DNA of 37,546 nt from assembly GCA_025057345.1 (NCBI GenBank), contig JANWXX010000002.1, forward strand, positions 1 through 37,546, given 5' to 3'. Shown in pieces: positions 7,839 through 16,126 of the stretch. Every line of letters begins with the position of its first letter. Positions within the stretch are counted from its first letter, which is position 1. The notes under the pieces were generated by a model, which worked only from the letters and a program-made list of their open reading frames with translations, was not told the DNA's origin and did not search any database. This stretch comes from Polyangiaceae bacterium. GTDB lineage: Bacteria > Myxococcota_A > Polyangia > Polyangiales > Polyangiaceae. The translations under genes were made by a program, and so were the position numbers.

Positions 7839-9797
7839 TTAGTAACCGCTCTCCCACCACTTCTCGTCAGGCGAAACTTTGCGAATGGTGTTGGACCCAC
7901 AGTGGACCTCACCGGAGAGGCGGTGGTAGAGGTCCCAGTCCTCGATGTAGTGGACAGTGATACCGAGCTTGGCAAAGGCCTCGGTCATCTGAACCTCGAA
8001 GATATCCTTACCATCGATGACAGGACCGTGAGGCTTGGGAGCACCAAAATCCGTGTCAGAGAGGTAGATGCCGTTAACGGTACCAACCTGGTACGCAAGG
8101 GAATAACCGCTAACATTCTCGTGGAGGAACGGGAGACGGATGATTTCCTCATCGGTGATGCCGGTTTCCTTCTTGAGGATGGCGACTTGGTTGTCGACCT
8201 CGGCAGCGGAGGCAGCGCTCTCAGCCATGATATCGGTGTCTTCAAGTACATCCGCAATAGAGATCTCGGCGGGAATCTCGCCATTTCCTTGAGGATCGAG
8301 CCATTGCTTACCGACGAACATGGTGACGTCACCGTTGCCCTTGGCCACTTGCTCCTCAAGCATCTTCTTGGCCAGGGTGGGGTCATTGACAACCATGGCC
8401 CAGCCACGGGGGGTGTTGGCCTTAACAAAGGAGATGGTTTCGTCCACATGGGCCACAAGGAGCCAAGAGGTATCGACATAGACAGGGGGCTGAACCCGCT
8501 GGGCCTCCATCATCTTAGAGAATTTTTTGTCTGGGTAGAAGCTGGGGATGCTGCCGCGGAGAAGACGACCAAGGGGATAACTCTTATCCCCGAGGGTATA
8601 GGGAGGGATGGTTTCCGTGTTGCCAAAGGAGTCGAGGGTATCCATCGCATCAGGGTGCTTGATGTCGAATTCCTGGATGGCAGCGAAGTCCTTGCCGTGG
8701 AGGGTGTTGAAGACCACGCGACCGGCAGGGCGCAGAGGATTTTTAAGGCTGTTGGGGTTCTTGACGTTGGCTGAGCGATAGGCGACGCGAACCATGTGGG
8801 GGCCCTTGGGCGCCGGCATAACCATATAGCCAGTTTCGAAGTAATCCTGGGTCCACTGGTCGCTGTAGATGTTGGAGTTCTTCAGCTCGAGGACGCCCTG
8901 AGGCACGTTGGAGGCAGCGCTAGCCGTCTTGAGGTCAGCGCGCATGGCAGCAGAACCTGGATCGAACGTGATATTGGCGACGTAGACCCTCTCGGTGGGC
9001 TGAAGGTGGTGGTGCGTGAGGACCGGGGCTACCCGCATACGAACCCGATCCGGGGGAGCATCCTCGATGGGCTGATCCCCCTGGGTAATGGAGAAGTTGA
9101 GGTCGATGAAGCCATCCCAGACTTCCAAGTCCCGAACGATGTCGGTGGCTTCGATAGCTAGCTCGATGCCAGAGCGGATCTCTGCGGTAGAGAGGGTATC
9201 CGTGGCAGGGTGGAAGACGGTGAAGTTGCCAGATCCATCGTTTTTAAAGAGGCGGACGTAGCCGGCCCCCTTTTTGTCTACGGAGAGGCGGCCTACAGCG
9301 CCGTCAGGAGCATCTGCCCAGGGGGCAATACGCAACCGTGCCAAGTCGAGGAGATCGTCCTCACCGTTGATCACGTCATCGGCAGCGTCATGGCACTTGG
9401 GCAGATCGATGTCACTAGATTTGGCGTTGCACTTCTTTTCATCGTCGTCGAGGTTGGCCAGCAAGATGGCGCCGTGGGTTTTGTCCCAAGTGTCTTCGTC
9501 CTTGTCGTCCGCATCGTCATCCAAACGAACGACGCCGTCACGGTTGTTGTCGGCTCGCAGGTCCACCACGGGTTTTGGCTTGGGAGCCTCACCTCCAGTC
9601 CCCCCCTGCGCTTCCCCCGAAGCCCCCCCAGAACCTCCGGACCCGGAATCGCCTCCGCTCCCCCCGGAGCCGGCGGTTCCTCCGGAGGCAGGTAGGGTTG
9701 CCGGTTGGTTGTTGTCGTCCCCACACCCAGGGAAACCAAGCCCCCCTGTAGCTGCACAAATGAGGATTGCAGCCCACAACATCTTGTCGCGTCGCAT
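7839..9797 (-). CDS. Lipoprotein protein-arginine deiminase (PAD_M + PAD_C domains)
   Basis: A 652-residue homologue of calcium-dependent protein-arginine deiminases, which convert peptidyl-arginine to citrulline. A signal peptide ends at Cys25 (GFPGC, a poor but possible lipobox). A Gly/Ser-rich linker spans about residues 37-70. Residues about 79-125 match the PAD middle domain: ADNNRDGVV, then HGAILLANLDDD, rich in calcium-type Asp. The catalytic domain has WTQDYFETGY (Asp318), AHVDE (His450, Asp452) and GEVHCGSNTIR (Cys633), corresponding to Asp350, His471, Asp473 and Cys645 of human PAD4; even the terminal KWW is kept. The N-terminal cupredoxin-like PAD domain is absent, its place taken by the lipoprotein leader. 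The gene heads a unit with the exported HEAT-like protein. Activity and calcium dependence are inferred from residues. Confidence 0.93.
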   Translation of the reverse strand: MRRDKMLWAAILICAATGGLGFPGCGDDNNQPATLPASGGTAGSGGSGGDSGSGGSGGASGEAQGGTGGEAPKPKPVVDLRADNNRDGVVRLDDDADDKDEDTWDKTHGAILLANLDDDEKKCNAKSSDIDLPKCHDAADDVINGEDDLLDLARLRIAPWADAPDGAVGRLSVDKKGAGYVRLFKNDGSGNFTVFHPATDTLSTAEIRSGIELAIEATDIVRDLEVWDGFIDLNFSITQGDQPIEDAPPDRVRMRVAPVLTHHHLQPTERVYVANITFDPGSAAMRADLKTASAASNVPQGVLELKNSNIYSDQWTQDYFETGYMVMPAPKGPHMVRVAYRSANVKNPNSLKNPLRPAGRVVFNTLHGKDFAAIQEFDIKHPDAMDTLDSFGNTETIPPYTLGDKSYPLGRLLRGSIPSFYPDKKFSKMMEAQRVQPPVYVDTSWLLVAHVDETISFVKANTPRGWAMVVNDPTLAKKMLEEQVAKGNGDVTMFVGKQWLDPQGNGEIPAEISIADVLEDTDIMAESAASAAEVDNQVAILKKETGITDEEIIRLPFLHENVSGYSLAYQVGTVNGIYLSDTDFGAPKPHGPVIDGKDIFEVQMTEAFAKLGITVHYIEDWDLYHRLSGEVHCGSNTIRKVSPDEKWWESGY

Positions 9798-10085
9798 CGA
9801 AAAACCACCTGCTTGGAAGGGAAGGGAAGCCCGCTGCGTAGAGGGAGAACACCATGCGCCACGGGTCCTCTCAAGCTACCACGACCCAAAGGTTCGCCAA
9901 GGCTTCATCCGGTGACTTTCTTTTGCGCAGGGCGTCGTCTTGGTCCAAGCTTGCAGGTGACGTGAAAAAGTGCGCCAAGATCGACCAGGATTGCCGCCTG
10001 CAAGGGCTTGGAGTACGTGAGGGCGTCCGGGTCAAGACGACACGAGACGTGCGACACCCTGGCTCTCAGGGAGGAAGGCAAAGCG
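9798..10085. promoter_or_regulatory. Divergent intergenic region between the PAD gene and the DUF350 gene
   Basis: These 288 nt must hold the promoters for the minus-strand PAD unit and the plus-strand DUF350 operon. An AGGTGG ribosome-binding site precedes the PAD ATG, and GGGAGGAAGG precedes the DUF350 ATG. TTGCAGG (9951-9957) and CCTGCAA (9997-10003) form an inverted repeat with a 39-nt spacer that might be a regulator site. No convincing -35/-10 pair was found. Confidence 0.4.
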
Positions 10086-10301
10086 ATGCCTGGCGATCTC
10101 GTCAAGCAGATCATCTCCAGCGTGGTGTTCTCGTTCCTTGGGCTGATTCTCTTTGGAATCAGCTTCCTCATCATCAAACTTATCCTCCCTTTCTCCCTCC
10201 GAAAGGAGATCGAGGAGGACCAAAACACGGCGCTTGGCATCATGATTGGCTCGGTCATCATCGGCTTGTCCATGATCATTTCGGCCGCCATCAAGGGGTA
10301 G
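10086..10301 (+). CDS. DUF350 family small membrane protein
   Basis: A 71-residue integral membrane protein with two hydrophobic segments (about residues 7-32 and 47-68). Between them is a short charged loop with LRKEIEEDQN, the DUF350 (YjfL-like) pattern in which one EDxN-type motif follows the first helix. The ATG at 10086 is chosen because a strong GGGAGGAAGG lies 7 nt or so upstream; an upstream extension would add an unconvincing N-terminus. It is followed 7 nt later by the DUF4178 gene, then a membrane aminopropyltransferase. This gene order is often seen for these families, but the function is unknown. Confidence 0.88.
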   Translation: MPGDLVKQIISSVVFSFLGLILFGISFLIIKLILPFSLRKEIEEDQNTALGIMIGSVIIGLSMIISAAIKG

Positions 10302-10308
10302 CTCTCCG

Positions 10309-11766
10309 ATGAGCATCGCCCAGGGTTCCTGTCCCCAGTGCGGCGCCCCGATGACCTTCGGGGTCGGTGCGTCGATCTCCCAGGTCTGTAAGTACTGCCG
10401 TCACGTTGTTGTCCGTACCGACCGTGATTTCCGCAACATGGGGCGGGTCGCAGACCTAGCCCTCACACCTTCACCGGTCGCCGTAGGCGATCTGGGTACC
10501 GTCGAGGGCAGCGGGATGAGGGTGCTTGGGCGCGTGCAGCTCGACCACGGTGAAGGTCCCTGGGATGAGTGGTACATTGCCTTCAACAACGGGCAATGGG
10601 GCTGGCTCGCTAATGCCCAAGGCAACTGGTACCTGACCGCCGAGGTTCCTCATCCGGGTCCGCTCCCCTTCTTTGACCAGCTTCATCTGGAGCAGGATGT
10701 ACCGTTGGCCCCAGGGATGACCTTCCGTGTCATCGAGCTGAAGCGAGGAACCCTTACCTCCGGTGAGGGCGAGCTCCCCTTTGCGGTCACCCAGGGTCAA
10801 GAGCGCTACTACGCGGACCTCGTAGGCCCCAACGGGGGCTTTGCCACTATCGATTACGGGGATCGCTCGGCTCCACCACAACTTTTCATTGGCAAGCAGC
10901 TTCCTGAGGCAGCGATCCAGATCAAGCCGATGGGGGAGCGGCCCGTCACCGAGATCACGACCGATGCGCTGACCTGTCCCAACTGCGGCGGTCGCGTTCC
11001 GGCGATAGCACCGAACAAGTCCGAACGCCTGGCCTGCCCCTATTGCGGCGCGGTCAGCGAGATCGCTGCCCGGCGGGTCATCGAGATGCAGGAGGCTGCC
11101 CGCATGCGCCCTGACATTCCTCTGGGGACACGGGGCAGCATTCAAGGGCAACAGTACGTGGTTTGTGGTTACGTAGAACGCTCTACCGAGATCGAAGGGG
11201 AGCTATTCACTTGGCAAGAGTATCTGCTCTACGGCCCGGGCCTCGGCTTTCGCTGGCTGGTCAAGGATGAATCCACCTGGATGTGGATCTCCCCTCTCAA
11301 TCTGACTGAGATCGACCTCTCCCGGCTTCCGCATCAGGTTTCTTGGCAGGGCCAGACGTACTCGCTCCGTAACCGTAACCAGGCTACCGTCAGCTACGTT
11401 CTTGGCGAGTTTTACTGGAAGGTCCGCAAGGGCGAAACCGTCGATGCGATGGATTTCCTTGGCCCCGGAGGGAATGTGATTTCCCGCGAGCGGGCTGGGG
11501 ATGAGGTGGCTTGGTCCCTTGGTTCTCCCGTCTCCTGGCCCCAGATTGCCCAAGCATTCCAACTTCCCCTGGAAGGGAGCGGGGGTCAATTCTCTGCCCC
11601 GGGCGGCTCCACCGACGGGGAAGGGGAAACCTCTACAGTTGTCATCATCATCGTTATCGTCCTCATCCTCATCATTCTGTTGGTTCTCTGTGGTAGCTGC
11701 GACGGCAGTGGTGGTGGTGGCGGCGGTGTTTGGATCTCCGGCGGCGGTTCGCGCGGCGGGAAGTGA
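10309..11766 (+). CDS. DUF4178 protein with two zinc ribbons and a C-terminal membrane anchor
   Basis: A 485-residue protein with a duplicated plan. A zinc ribbon (CPQC at 8-11, CKYC at 27-30) is followed by a beta-rich DUF4178 domain with WDEWYIAFNNGQWGWLANAQ. A second ribbon (CPNC and CPYC around residues 224-246) is followed by a second DUF4178 copy with WQEYLLYGPGLGFRWLV. Near the end there is one hydrophobic segment (VVIIIVIVLILIILLVLCG), then a Gly-rich tail ending SGGGSRGGK. It probably sits in the membrane with the domains in the cytoplasm. It lies between the DUF350 protein and a membrane aminopropyltransferase. No reaction is known; a scaffold or ligand-binding role is a guess. Confidence 0.9.
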   Translation: MSIAQGSCPQCGAPMTFGVGASISQVCKYCRHVVVRTDRDFRNMGRVADLALTPSPVAVGDLGTVEGSGMRVLGRVQLDHGEGPWDEWYIAFNNGQWGWLANAQGNWYLTAEVPHPGPLPFFDQLHLEQDVPLAPGMTFRVIELKRGTLTSGEGELPFAVTQGQERYYADLVGPNGGFATIDYGDRSAPPQLFIGKQLPEAAIQIKPMGERPVTEITTDALTCPNCGGRVPAIAPNKSERLACPYCGAVSEIAARRVIEMQEAARMRPDIPLGTRGSIQGQQYVVCGYVERSTEIEGELFTWQEYLLYGPGLGFRWLVKDESTWMWISPLNLTEIDLSRLPHQVSWQGQTYSLRNRNQATVSYVLGEFYWKVRKGETVDAMDFLGPGGNVISRERAGDEVAWSLGSPVSWPQIAQAFQLPLEGSGGQFSAPGGSTDGEGETSTVVIIIVIVLILIILLVLCGSCDGSGGGGGGVWISGGGSRGGK

Positions 11767-11813
11767 TCCATCCCAACTCTCCCTCTCCAAAAAGCCCCTC
11801 TGCCCAGGATCGC

Positions 11814-13286
11814 ATGAGAGCTCTTGGGGCCTCGCTCTCCCTGGTGCTCCCCTTTGCCCTCTGGCACTTGGCCCTCCTCCAGCGAGGGTCTGCTTACCTA
11901 CTCTTTGATCTCGTGGCTCCGAAACCGTGGATTCTTTTTCTCCACCTTCTCTCGCTGGTCCTCGGCGCCTTCCTCACTTTCCCACAACGACGCATTCCTC
12001 CATGGTACCCGCCGCTCCTACTACTGGCCTTCGCTCTTACCTGCACGGCGGCCCTCTTCGGAGCCTTCCTCACCTTCTCCTCATCGACCACCTTCCTCCC
12101 CTTCGTTCTGGGGACCGCCGTCTTGACCGGGTTGCTCCTGGGCGCCTTCCTCGTCACCCATGGTCGTCTCGTCGCCGCCCTGAATTTTGACCGGAGCGCC
12201 TTCTTCGATCTGATCCGTATGGAATCTCTGGCAATACTCCTATTGTTGGCGGTGCTCTACCTACTAGCCGCTGAGCATCTTGGCCAGCTTCGCCTGGGAT
12301 TGCTCCTCGCGTTGGGCTGCGCACTCACAGCGCACCTAACCCTTCGTTTTGCGCCCGCAGGAGCGATGCAAAGCAAGAAAGCCGCCCGTTGGTGTTGTTA
12401 TGGGCTGGCGCTGCTCCAAATAGCTGCAGAGCCGTTGACACCTCTCCGAGAGGTGGGCCTGGCCTCGGACCCGGTGGTGCTGGCTCGCAACACCCCCAGT
12501 GGCCGGTTGACGCTCACCTCGGGGCGAGGAGCCTTCCAGCTCCATGTGGACGGGCTTTTGCGGCTCTCTACCATCGACAGTGCACGACGGCGTGAGGTGA
12601 CTGCACATCCTGCCATGCTAGCAGCACCTCAGAAGCATCGTGTATTGGTGCTAGGCGGAGGAGATGGAGGAGTGGTCCGCGAGGTGCTCCGCTACGAAGA
12701 TGTGCGGGAGGTGACAGTGATTGAGCCGGAAGAAGGCCTCCTTGAGCTGTCTGTCCAACACCCAGTACTGTCCCGAGAGAACGGGGGAGCCCTGAGGTCA
12801 CCCAGGGTAAAGGTGCGTCGGGCCGATCCTGTACAATTCCTTGACGAGGCTGCCCTCTATGACGTCATCCTCGTAGATCTGCTCGACCCGGAAGGGCCTC
12901 GACGCTCGAAGTGGTACACACGTCACTTTTATCAGAGGCTTGGGGAACACTTGGCTCCAGGGGGGATCGGTGTGATTGCCACCAACACCTCGCCTTTTGC
13001 TCAGCGTCAGGCATTCTGGTGCGTGGTGACCACGTTGGAAGCTGCTGGATGGCAGGTTCTGCCTTACCGAGCCCCCCTACCGACGATGGGTTCCTGGGGG
13101 TTTGCACTGATCTCTCGGCAGAAGCTTGTCGCGCCGACCGAAGCTCCTCTACCCCCCGGTCTAGTTTACTTGGACTCCCCTACGCTATCTTCTCTCTTTC
13201 ATTTGGCGCCTGATGAGCAAAGGATCCCCACGGAAGTGAATTTGCTCCACCGGCAGGTGCTCGCCCGCTATCGGGCCATGCACTAG
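11814..13286 (+). CDS. Membrane-bound aminopropyltransferase (spermidine synthase-like)
   Basis: A 490-residue fusion of about six to seven transmembrane helices (residues 1-205) with a spermidine-synthase-type domain. The latter has the nucleotide-binding loop VLVLGGGDGGVVREVLRY, the acidic strand end VTVIEPE, and VILVDLLDPEGP with the catalytic-type Asp, followed by WYTRHFYQRLGEHL. These suggest transfer of an aminopropyl group from decarboxylated SAM to a polyamine, or a related reaction at the membrane. The ATG at 11814 is preferred (AGGA just upstream); a TTG at 11730 would overlap the DUF4178 gene with a polar N-terminus. It is the third gene of the DUF350-DUF4178 unit. No SAM decarboxylase gene is in the window, so the donor is uncertain. 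Confidence 0.88.
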   Translation: MRALGASLSLVLPFALWHLALLQRGSAYLLFDLVAPKPWILFLHLLSLVLGAFLTFPQRRIPPWYPPLLLLAFALTCTAALFGAFLTFSSSTTFLPFVLGTAVLTGLLLGAFLVTHGRLVAALNFDRSAFFDLIRMESLAILLLLAVLYLLAAEHLGQLRLGLLLALGCALTAHLTLRFAPAGAMQSKKAARWCCYGLALLQIAAEPLTPLREVGLASDPVVLARNTPSGRLTLTSGRGAFQLHVDGLLRLSTIDSARRREVTAHPAMLAAPQKHRVLVLGGGDGGVVREVLRYEDVREVTVIEPEEGLLELSVQHPVLSRENGGALRSPRVKVRRADPVQFLDEAALYDVILVDLLDPEGPRRSKWYTRHFYQRLGEHLAPGGIGVIATNTSPFAQRQAFWCVVTTLEAAGWQVLPYRAPLPTMGSWGFALISRQKLVAPTEAPLPPGLVYLDSPTLSSLFHLAPDEQRIPTEVNLLHRQVLARYRAMH

Positions 13287-13289
13287 ACC

Positions 13290-14105
13290 TCAGCGCCGGG
13301 CCGAGATGTAGCCCAAGGAGAGGGAAAGCTGGAAGGGTAGATCATACCAGTAGCGAGCAAGTGCCCGACGGACGTGGTCCACGGCAGCCTCGGGGGAGTT
13401 GGGAGCCAGGGCTGCCAAGTGAGGCTCAAAGAGCAAGCGCATCAGCGGATCATCCAAGAAAGCCTGCCCTGCCGGATACTCTAGCTTGAGCCGATGCAGG
13501 GACACATCCACGTCTTCGAATCCTGCATCCTCCAGGTGTTCGGTGGCCTGCTCGATATTCGGGCGGCCAGCCACCACCGCCTCTACGGCTATCTCCATCG
13601 CCTTATCGCCGCTGGCCTGAGAGAACTCTCGAAGCAAATCCATCAGCTCGGGGTAGGATCCCCGGAGTGGCAGCACCATTAGCAGCTGGCCACCCGGCTT
13701 CAGGAGTCGGGAAGCCTCGCCCACGAGCGCTCCCCAGCTGTCTCCCTGGAGGGCAAGGGAGTGGAGGCTCACGGCATGAGAGAAAGCACCAGTAGGGAGA
13801 TCCGTCGGCAACCTGGAAGGGTAATAAGCGAAGCGCCCCTCGACAGCACCGGCCCCCCGAGAGGCCAGGGCCAGGGCCTCCGGGGAGGCATCGACCCCTA
13901 CCAGCGACGAGGCACCTGCCCGGGCCGCCAACTCCTCGTCATGGAAACCCGTCCTGCATCCGAGGTGTACGACGACCGCGTCATCCTCCAGGGTCATTGG
14001 CTCCAGCAAGCGCTCCTCAAACAGCTCACGGAGCCGAGGTGCCACATGAGTATGGAAGATCATGACATCTTCGGGAGAGAGAGGGGAACCTAGGGCGAGA
14101 GTCAT
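13290..14105 (-). CDS. Class I SAM-dependent methyltransferase
   Basis: A 271-residue Rossmann-fold methyltransferase. Motif I is VVHLGCRTGFHDEELA, the acidic end of strand 2 is LVGVDASPEALALA, and the post-motif region is FSHAVSLHSLAL, then SRLLKPGGQLLMVLPL. The substrate is unknown. The ATG at 14103-14105 is chosen because it overlaps the stop of the upstream HEAT-like gene as ATGA; an ATG 24 nt earlier would also be in frame. It ends 3 nt from the convergent aminopropyltransferase gene. With the HEAT-like gene it forms a two-gene unit. The first glycine-rich loop has Cys-Arg where many relatives have Gly-Thr/Cys-Gly, but the fold is clear. Confidence 0.88.
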   Translation of the reverse strand: MTLALGSPLSPEDVMIFHTHVAPRLRELFEERLLEPMTLEDDAVVVHLGCRTGFHDEELAARAGASSLVGVDASPEALALASRGAGAVEGRFAYYPSRLPTDLPTGAFSHAVSLHSLALQGDSWGALVGEASRLLKPGGQLLMVLPLRGSYPELMDLLREFSQASGDKAMEIAVEAVVAGRPNIEQATEHLEDAGFEDVDVSLHRLKLEYPAGQAFLDDPLMRLLFEPHLAALAPNSPEAAVDHVRRALARYWYDLPFQLSLSLGYISARR

Positions 14106-14830
14106 GCTCCCTCTCGGATCAGATCGCATGCCTCAGTCGCGAGCTGGCCCAGCTCTGCCTGCTCCGTCTCTCCTTCCTCATCTCCAAGCTCGACGATACG
14201 ACGGTCCGAGCGCAGAGCCTCGATGGCCGGGAGTAGCTCTGGATCCCCTCGCTCTACGCATGCTTCCAGAGCAGCCAGCAAGGCCTGAGGGTCTTGCTGC
14301 TGGAGGAAGAGCTGGAGGAGCTTAACGACGCCAGGCTCGGGGATCTCCTGGAGCAAAAAGGGGAGTTCCAGGCGGGCAGCATGATCTTGAGGCAGGCGTT
14401 GGAGCGCTCGTTCGACGCCGAGAGCGACTTCCTTGAAACGGGACAAGGCGAACTCGGAGAGCACTTCTCCAGCGACCTGATGGGCCTCGGCGATCTCGCT
14501 TCCGAGGATATCGATGAGCAGATCCACGGTTTGATCGCCGGTGAACTGGGCAAGTACTTGAGCGCAGGAAACCAGACGCACCGTAGCCTCTCGCTCATCC
14601 CTCTCTTGGAGTGCTCCGATGATGGCACTGGCAATTGCGGTCAGCACGGCTGTCCGGTCGCTACGGCCCAGCTCCTTGTGGAGACGGCGTACGGTGCGCT
14701 CTGCCTCGAAGAGCGCATCGAGCAGCTCGGCGGCGGAGGAGGCGTGGCGAGGGGAAGGGACAGCCGAACGGCGAGCCGCGGAAGGTCGGGGCCCTCGGAA
14801 CTCGGGACGAGGACGGGCGAGCTTGTTCAT
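14102..14830 (-). CDS. HEAT-like helical repeat protein, cytoplasmic
   Basis: A 242-residue protein with an Arg/Pro-rich basic N-terminus (about residues 1-30) and a body of alpha-helical repeats, for example QTVDLLIDILGSEIAEAHQVAG and PGVVKLLQLFLQQQDPQALLAALEA (quoted in parts), ending in an acidic segment ELGDEEGETEQAELG. No signal peptide or catalytic motif is seen. It probably is a scaffold or regulator. Translation of the downstream methyltransferase is coupled by an ATGA overlap. It diverges from the small secreted protein gene over 68 nt. Confidence 0.83.
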   Translation of the reverse strand: MNKLARPRPEFRGPRPSAARRSAVPSPRHASSAAELLDALFEAERTVRRLHKELGRSDRTAVLTAIASAIIGALQERDEREATVRLVSCAQVLAQFTGDQTVDLLIDILGSEIAEAHQVAGEVLSEFALSRFKEVALGVERALQRLPQDHAARLELPFLLQEIPEPGVVKLLQLFLQQQDPQALLAALEACVERGDPELLPAIEALRSDRRIVELGDEEGETEQAELGQLATEACDLIREGA

Positions 14831-14898
14831 GGCCTACCCTCGTAGCAAGCCCTTCTCCTTGCAGGAAGATTCCCATCACGCTACGGGTTTGCGTCGCC

Positions 14899-15117
14899 AT
14901 GACCTCTGCGCTTCGAGCCTGCCTGGCAACGGCGATCCTTGCGGCCCTGGTCGGTGCCTCACCGGAGCGAGATCGGGCGAAGATTGTACGGCTACCTCCA
15001 GCCGCGCCCCCCTATCCCTCGGCCTCGGCAGGTTCGGGTCTGTTGGCAGTCCCTTGTCCTTCCGGTTCGCTTCCAGATGGGGAGGGTTGTGTACCGTTTG
15101 AGCCGAGAAATCGCTGA
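14899..15117 (+). CDS. Small secreted Cys-containing protein
   Basis: A 72-residue ORF with a plausible signal peptide (MTSALRACLATAILAALVGA) and a short mature part that ends in the pattern CPSGSLPDGEGCVPFEP. Such CP-x-G-x-CVP stretches occur in secreted myxobacterial proteins. It lies 5 nt upstream of the DedA-like gene and may be its operon partner. No specific function can be given, and the start is set only by the signal peptide. Confidence 0.55.
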   Translation: MTSALRACLATAILAALVGASPERDRAKIVRLPPAAPPYPSASAGSGLLAVPCPSGSLPDGEGCVPFEPRNR

Positions 15118-15122
15118 GGAGC

Positions 15123-15752
15123 TTGCCTGAACCGAAGATACCCCGTACCACAGCGCTTGTGGATGCATCGCTTGTTCCTCTAACAGATGCGGAACGGAGC
15201 GCGGAGTTGCGGGGGCTACTGCGGCGGGTAGCGGTGGGGTTGTTGGGTTTTTTCCTTGGCGTCCTGGTGCTTGCGCGACTCTTCCGGGAGCCGCTCCGGG
15301 CGCTAGGGGCAACCTTCGTCCACCGCTTCGGCCTTGCTGGGGTTTTCCTGGGAACTTTTGTGGCGGATGCCTTCACCTTCCCCATCCCGCCGCAGTTCTA
15401 CCTCTTGACGGTGATTACCAGCGGGCGGGATCCAGCGGCGCCTGTGCTTTCGGTGCTACTGGCTTCGGTGCTGGCCGGGCTTGCTGGCTATTGTCTGGCA
15501 GGACGGCTTGCAGAGTTGGCAGTACTTCGCCGGCTGTTGGAACACACCCGGGAGCAGGTGGATAGGATCTTCTCTCGTTGGGGCCCCTGGGCCGTCGTCA
15601 TCGCTGGCATCTCACCGCTTCCCTTTTCAGGGCTCTGCTACGCTGCTGGTTTGTATCGCATGCCCCCTCGCCTTTTCGCCATGTTGTTGACACTACGGGT
15701 ACCCCGGTTGCTGATGTATTATGCAGCACTCCGCGCTGGATGGTCCTTGTAA
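15123..15752 (+). CDS. DedA/VTT family membrane protein (YqaA-like)
   Basis: A 209-residue polytopic membrane protein of the VTT/DedA superfamily, whose members move lipids such as undecaprenyl phosphate or affect membrane potential. A polar N-terminus (about 30 residues) is followed by a hydrophobic helix. Then comes GLAGVFLGTFVADAFTFPIPP, a re-entrant-type loop with conserved Pro; residues about 125-175 hold SRWGPWAVVIAGISPLPFSG and the ending RVPRLLMYYAAL. The TTG start at 15123 has AGGAG only 1 nt away, so a downstream GTG near residue 13 is possible. It probably follows the small secreted protein gene in one transcript. Substrate unknown. Confidence 0.82.
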   Translation: MPEPKIPRTTALVDASLVPLTDAERSAELRGLLRRVAVGLLGFFLGVLVLARLFREPLRALGATFVHRFGLAGVFLGTFVADAFTFPIPPQFYLLTVITSGRDPAAPVLSVLLASVLAGLAGYCLAGRLAELAVLRRLLEHTREQVDRIFSRWGPWAVVIAGISPLPFSGLCYAAGLYRMPPRLFAMLLTLRVPRLLMYYAALRAGWSL

Positions 15753-15759
15753 AAAAGGC

Positions 15760-15788
15760 TTTACAAAGCGATGCGTGTCGCGTAGGTT
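15760..15788 (+). promoter_or_regulatory. Probable sigma-70 promoter of tRNA-Leu
   Basis: TTTACA at 15760-15765 and TAGGTT at 15783-15788 are separated by 17 nt and lie 12 nt before the tRNA. A GC-rich discriminator (CGCCCTGCC) follows the -10, as in stringently controlled stable RNA promoters. It begins 8 nt after the DedA gene stop. Confidence 0.55.
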
Positions 15789-15800
15789 CGCCCTGCCTCT

Positions 15801-15881
15801 GCGAAGGTGGCGGAATGGCAGACGCGCTGGATTCAGGTTCCAGTGTCGCGAGACGTGGGGGTTCAAGTCCCCCCCTTCGCA
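15801..15881 (+). tRNA. tRNA-Leu (anticodon CAG)
   Basis: A complete class II tRNA. The acceptor stem is GCGAAGG (15801-15807) pairing with CCTTCGC (15874-15880), with discriminator A at 15881. The anticodon stem is CTGGA/TCCAG around loop TTCAGGT, giving anticodon CAG at 15834-15836, which reads CUG. The long variable arm (15844-15856) is typical of Leu. The T arm is GGGGG-TTCAAGT-CCCCC. The 3' CCA is not encoded (the next bases are CAA), so it must be added by nucleotidyltransferase. Confidence 0.97.
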
Positions 15882-16126
15882 CAACCGGGGATCTTGGCTG
15901 CGGCAACAGGCCATAGCGGTGGCTCCCGCGAGTAGGGCCGAACCCCTAGAAGCAAGTACCCAGGATGCTGCTACATCCTACGAGGAACCCGAAGGGAGCC
16001 ATCTCAGGAACCAACCAAACGGCCCTGTTACTTCCACCGCCCCAGAACCACCATGATGGATTTCCTGTAGGTGGGTCAGGGGCCTTCCGGTTCCCGCGGA
16101 GGGGGGAGATCCGCTACGATGAGGCG

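Noticed and set aside
7515-8774. 419-residue plus-strand frame opposite the PAD and HEAT-like genes
   Set aside because: It is the shadow of two well-supported minus-strand genes and shows no domain.
15965-16126. N-terminal extension of the vWA protein
   Set aside because: It would hide the signal peptide that begins at 16127, and its sequence is not protein-like.
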